Assembly (NCBI GenBank): GCA_002909145.1
Contig: PNQY01000087.1
Span: 1 to 47,762, forward strand
Source: Candidatus Thioglobus perditus
GTDB lineage: Bacteria; Pseudomonadota; Gammaproteobacteria; PS1; Pseudothioglobaceae
DNA length: 47,762 bases
Direction: 5' to 3'
A program made the translations under genes and the position numbers. Under the pieces are notes generated by a model. That model searched no databases and was not told the DNA's origin. It worked only from the letters and a program-made list of their open reading frames with translations. Every line of letters starts with the position of its first letter. The stretch's first letter is position 1. Shown in pieces: positions 46,532 through 47,762 of this stretch.

Positions 46532-47728
46532 ATGATGAAAATCAACTTACTCGACAGGGATAGCAACTTCAATATCTTGTTGGCAGGCATTGTGAGCTTG
46601 TTTATCGGGGTAGGCGTTGCCAGATTTGCATACACATCTTTGTTGCCGTCTATGCTTAATGATGAGTCCCTGTCGCTAACTTTTTCTGGCGTTCTGGCCT
46701 CAATTAATTATGTGGGTTATTTGTCAGGCGCACTATTTGCAATTTTCATCAAAGACATAAACACCAAAGTCAAATACTTCAGGTTGGGTCTGTTTTTGTG
46801 CGTTATTACAACAATCATTATGGGGCTCACTACACATGAACTATGGTTACTATTTAGTAGAATAGTTGCAGGATTCGGGGCGGCCATGACTCTAGTAGTT
46901 GGGGCGGCCATCGTCATGATAAAGCTTAACTTTAAAGACAAAACTAAAGCAATGGGTATTTACTTTTCTGGTATTGCCATCGCCTTGGCAGTATCTGACG
47001 TCATTGCCAGATTAGCTCTGTCTATAGGCTCATGGCAAAGCTCTTGGCTAGTATTGGCACTAAGCGCTGCATTGGTTGCACCTTACTCTTGGCACATACT
47101 ATCTACCGACCAGGGAGCACGGCAAAACAACAAATGGAGCTATTTAGACAGGGGTTTGTTCTCTAATTTTGTAGTTATTCTAATTTTGGCATACTTTACT
47201 GAAGGTGTAGGTATGGTTGTCCAAGGAACCTTCCTACCTACCATTGTTCAGTCATTGCCAGGCCTGGAATCATTCTCCGGATCAACATGGCTCTTGGTGG
47301 GGTTGGTAGGAATACCCTCTTCAATTATCTGGATGCGCCTTGCGCACCGGCACGGCAGTATCAATATTATTATTATTGCTATGAGCATCCAAGTAGTTGG
47401 GATTCTGATTCCGACCTTGAGCCATAACCTTTACCTTAACTTGTTGTCTGGAGCCTTGTATGGCGGCACATTTGTAGGACTGGTGGCGTTATTTATGCAC
47501 TTAGGCGGGAAAATCGCTGGAAGCAACCCTGTCATGCTTATGGGAGCACTTACCACCGCATACGGTATAGGGCAAGTAGGCGCCCCCCTGTATGCGGTCG
47601 CATTAACGGAACATTCCGGCAATTATAATAATGCACTATATGTTACCGCAGCTATTGTATTTACTGGAATAGTGATGTTGATAGCAACAAAAATATTTAG
47701 CATTAACCAACAAACTGATAAGACTTAG
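46532..47728 (+). CDS. MFS transporter, YbfB/YjiJ family
   Basis: The 398-aa inner-membrane protein has about 12 hydrophobic helices and the opening LLAGIVSLFIGVGVARFAYTSLLPSML, typical of the YbfB/YjiJ (MFS_4) group. FSRIVAGFGAAMTLVVGAAIVMI and AMGIYFSGIAIALAVSDVIAR are loop-helix segments of the N-half. The substrate is unknown. I chose ATG 46532; a GTG at 46526 and ATG 46535 are alternatives and no strong ribosome site decides. The coding sequence looks more G+C-rich than the genes before it, and it lies 66 bp after tRNA-Arg. Confidence 0.82.
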   Translation: MMKINLLDRDSNFNILLAGIVSLFIGVGVARFAYTSLLPSMLNDESLSLTFSGVLASINYVGYLSGALFAIFIKDINTKVKYFRLGLFLCVITTIIMGLTTHELWLLFSRIVAGFGAAMTLVVGAAIVMIKLNFKDKTKAMGIYFSGIAIALAVSDVIARLALSIGSWQSSWLVLALSAALVAPYSWHILSTDQGARQNNKWSYLDRGLFSNFVVILILAYFTEGVGMVVQGTFLPTIVQSLPGLESFSGSTWLLVGLVGIPSSIIWMRLAHRHGSINIIIIAMSIQVVGILIPTLSHNLYLNLLSGALYGGTFVGLVALFMHLGGKIAGSNPVMLMGALTTAYGIGQVGAPLYAVALTEHSGNYNNALYVTAAIVFTGIVMLIATKIFSINQQTDKT

Positions 47729-47762
47729 TAGTACAAACTACAGGCTAAAAAATGCTTTTTTT

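Overview
The window looks like a chromosomal segment of an AT-rich, streamlined gammaproteobacterium. Gene content and protein motifs (AlgC, HolD-like, LpxC, FtsA, RNase E with E. coli-like residue numbering, UbiM, AcnD/PrpF methylcitrate pathway) fit that class. The small intergenic gaps, many 1-15 bp gene overlaps, and an ftsA-lpxC junction without ftsZ suggest the SUP05/Thioglobus (gamma sulfur oxidiser) lineage. That placement is an inference; no 16S rRNA or sulfur-oxidation gene is present. I see no insertion sequence, prophage, CRISPR array or defence island.

Layout. 1-3.4 kb: the 3' end of algC, then rluC, a 60-aa membrane protein, mgtE and hpf on the minus strand. 3.4-5.8 kb: a free-standing 67-aa ORF with its own promoter and terminator, then argD-argF. 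5.8-12.7 kb: a minus-strand branched-chain amino-acid and lipid block (ilvB-ilvH-ilvC, terminator, pssA, leuA, a holD-like gene, queH). 12.7-20.7 kb: a very tightly packed minus-strand run (midA-like, uppP, pepN, pncC, dusA, ftsA, lpxC) covering envelope and division functions. 20.7-24.7 kb, plus strand: a pteridine-reductase-like gene, a 455-nt structured leader, rne and aroE. 24.7-28.1 kb: pdxH, ubiM, a small membrane methyltransferase and a Sel1-repeat protein. 28.3-29.6 kb: metY. 29.7-39.9 kb: a minus-strand propionate (2-methylcitrate) operon led by a GntR/FCD regulator (prpB, prpC, acnD, prpF, prpE, a metallo-beta-lactamase-fold hydrolase, a nitroreductase). 40.1-43.9 kb: sucA-sucB, divergent from that operon. 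44.0-47.7 kb: tRNA-Val(GAC), pyrF, a Sel1 protein, a glycine-zipper lipoprotein-like protein, a DsbA-family protein, tRNA-Arg(CCU) and an MFS transporter.

How the genes work together. prpE activates propionate, prpC condenses propionyl-CoA with oxaloacetate, acnD+prpF (in place of prpD) isomerise the product, and prpB releases pyruvate and succinate. The neighbouring sucAB would close the oxidative TCA step from 2-oxoglutarate. Together they suggest organic-acid use (mixotrophy or heterotrophy) rather than strict autotrophy. The regulatory signal I read most clearly is a duplicated TATTGTCAACAATATA site over a near-consensus promoter upstream of the GntR regulator.

I did not find an unmistakably new multi-gene system. 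The items most worth checking are the switch-like rne leader, the ftsA-lpxC junction without ftsZ, a pepN that appears to need a non-ATG/GTG/TTG start, a SucB lacking its subunit-binding domain, and the duplicated prp operator.
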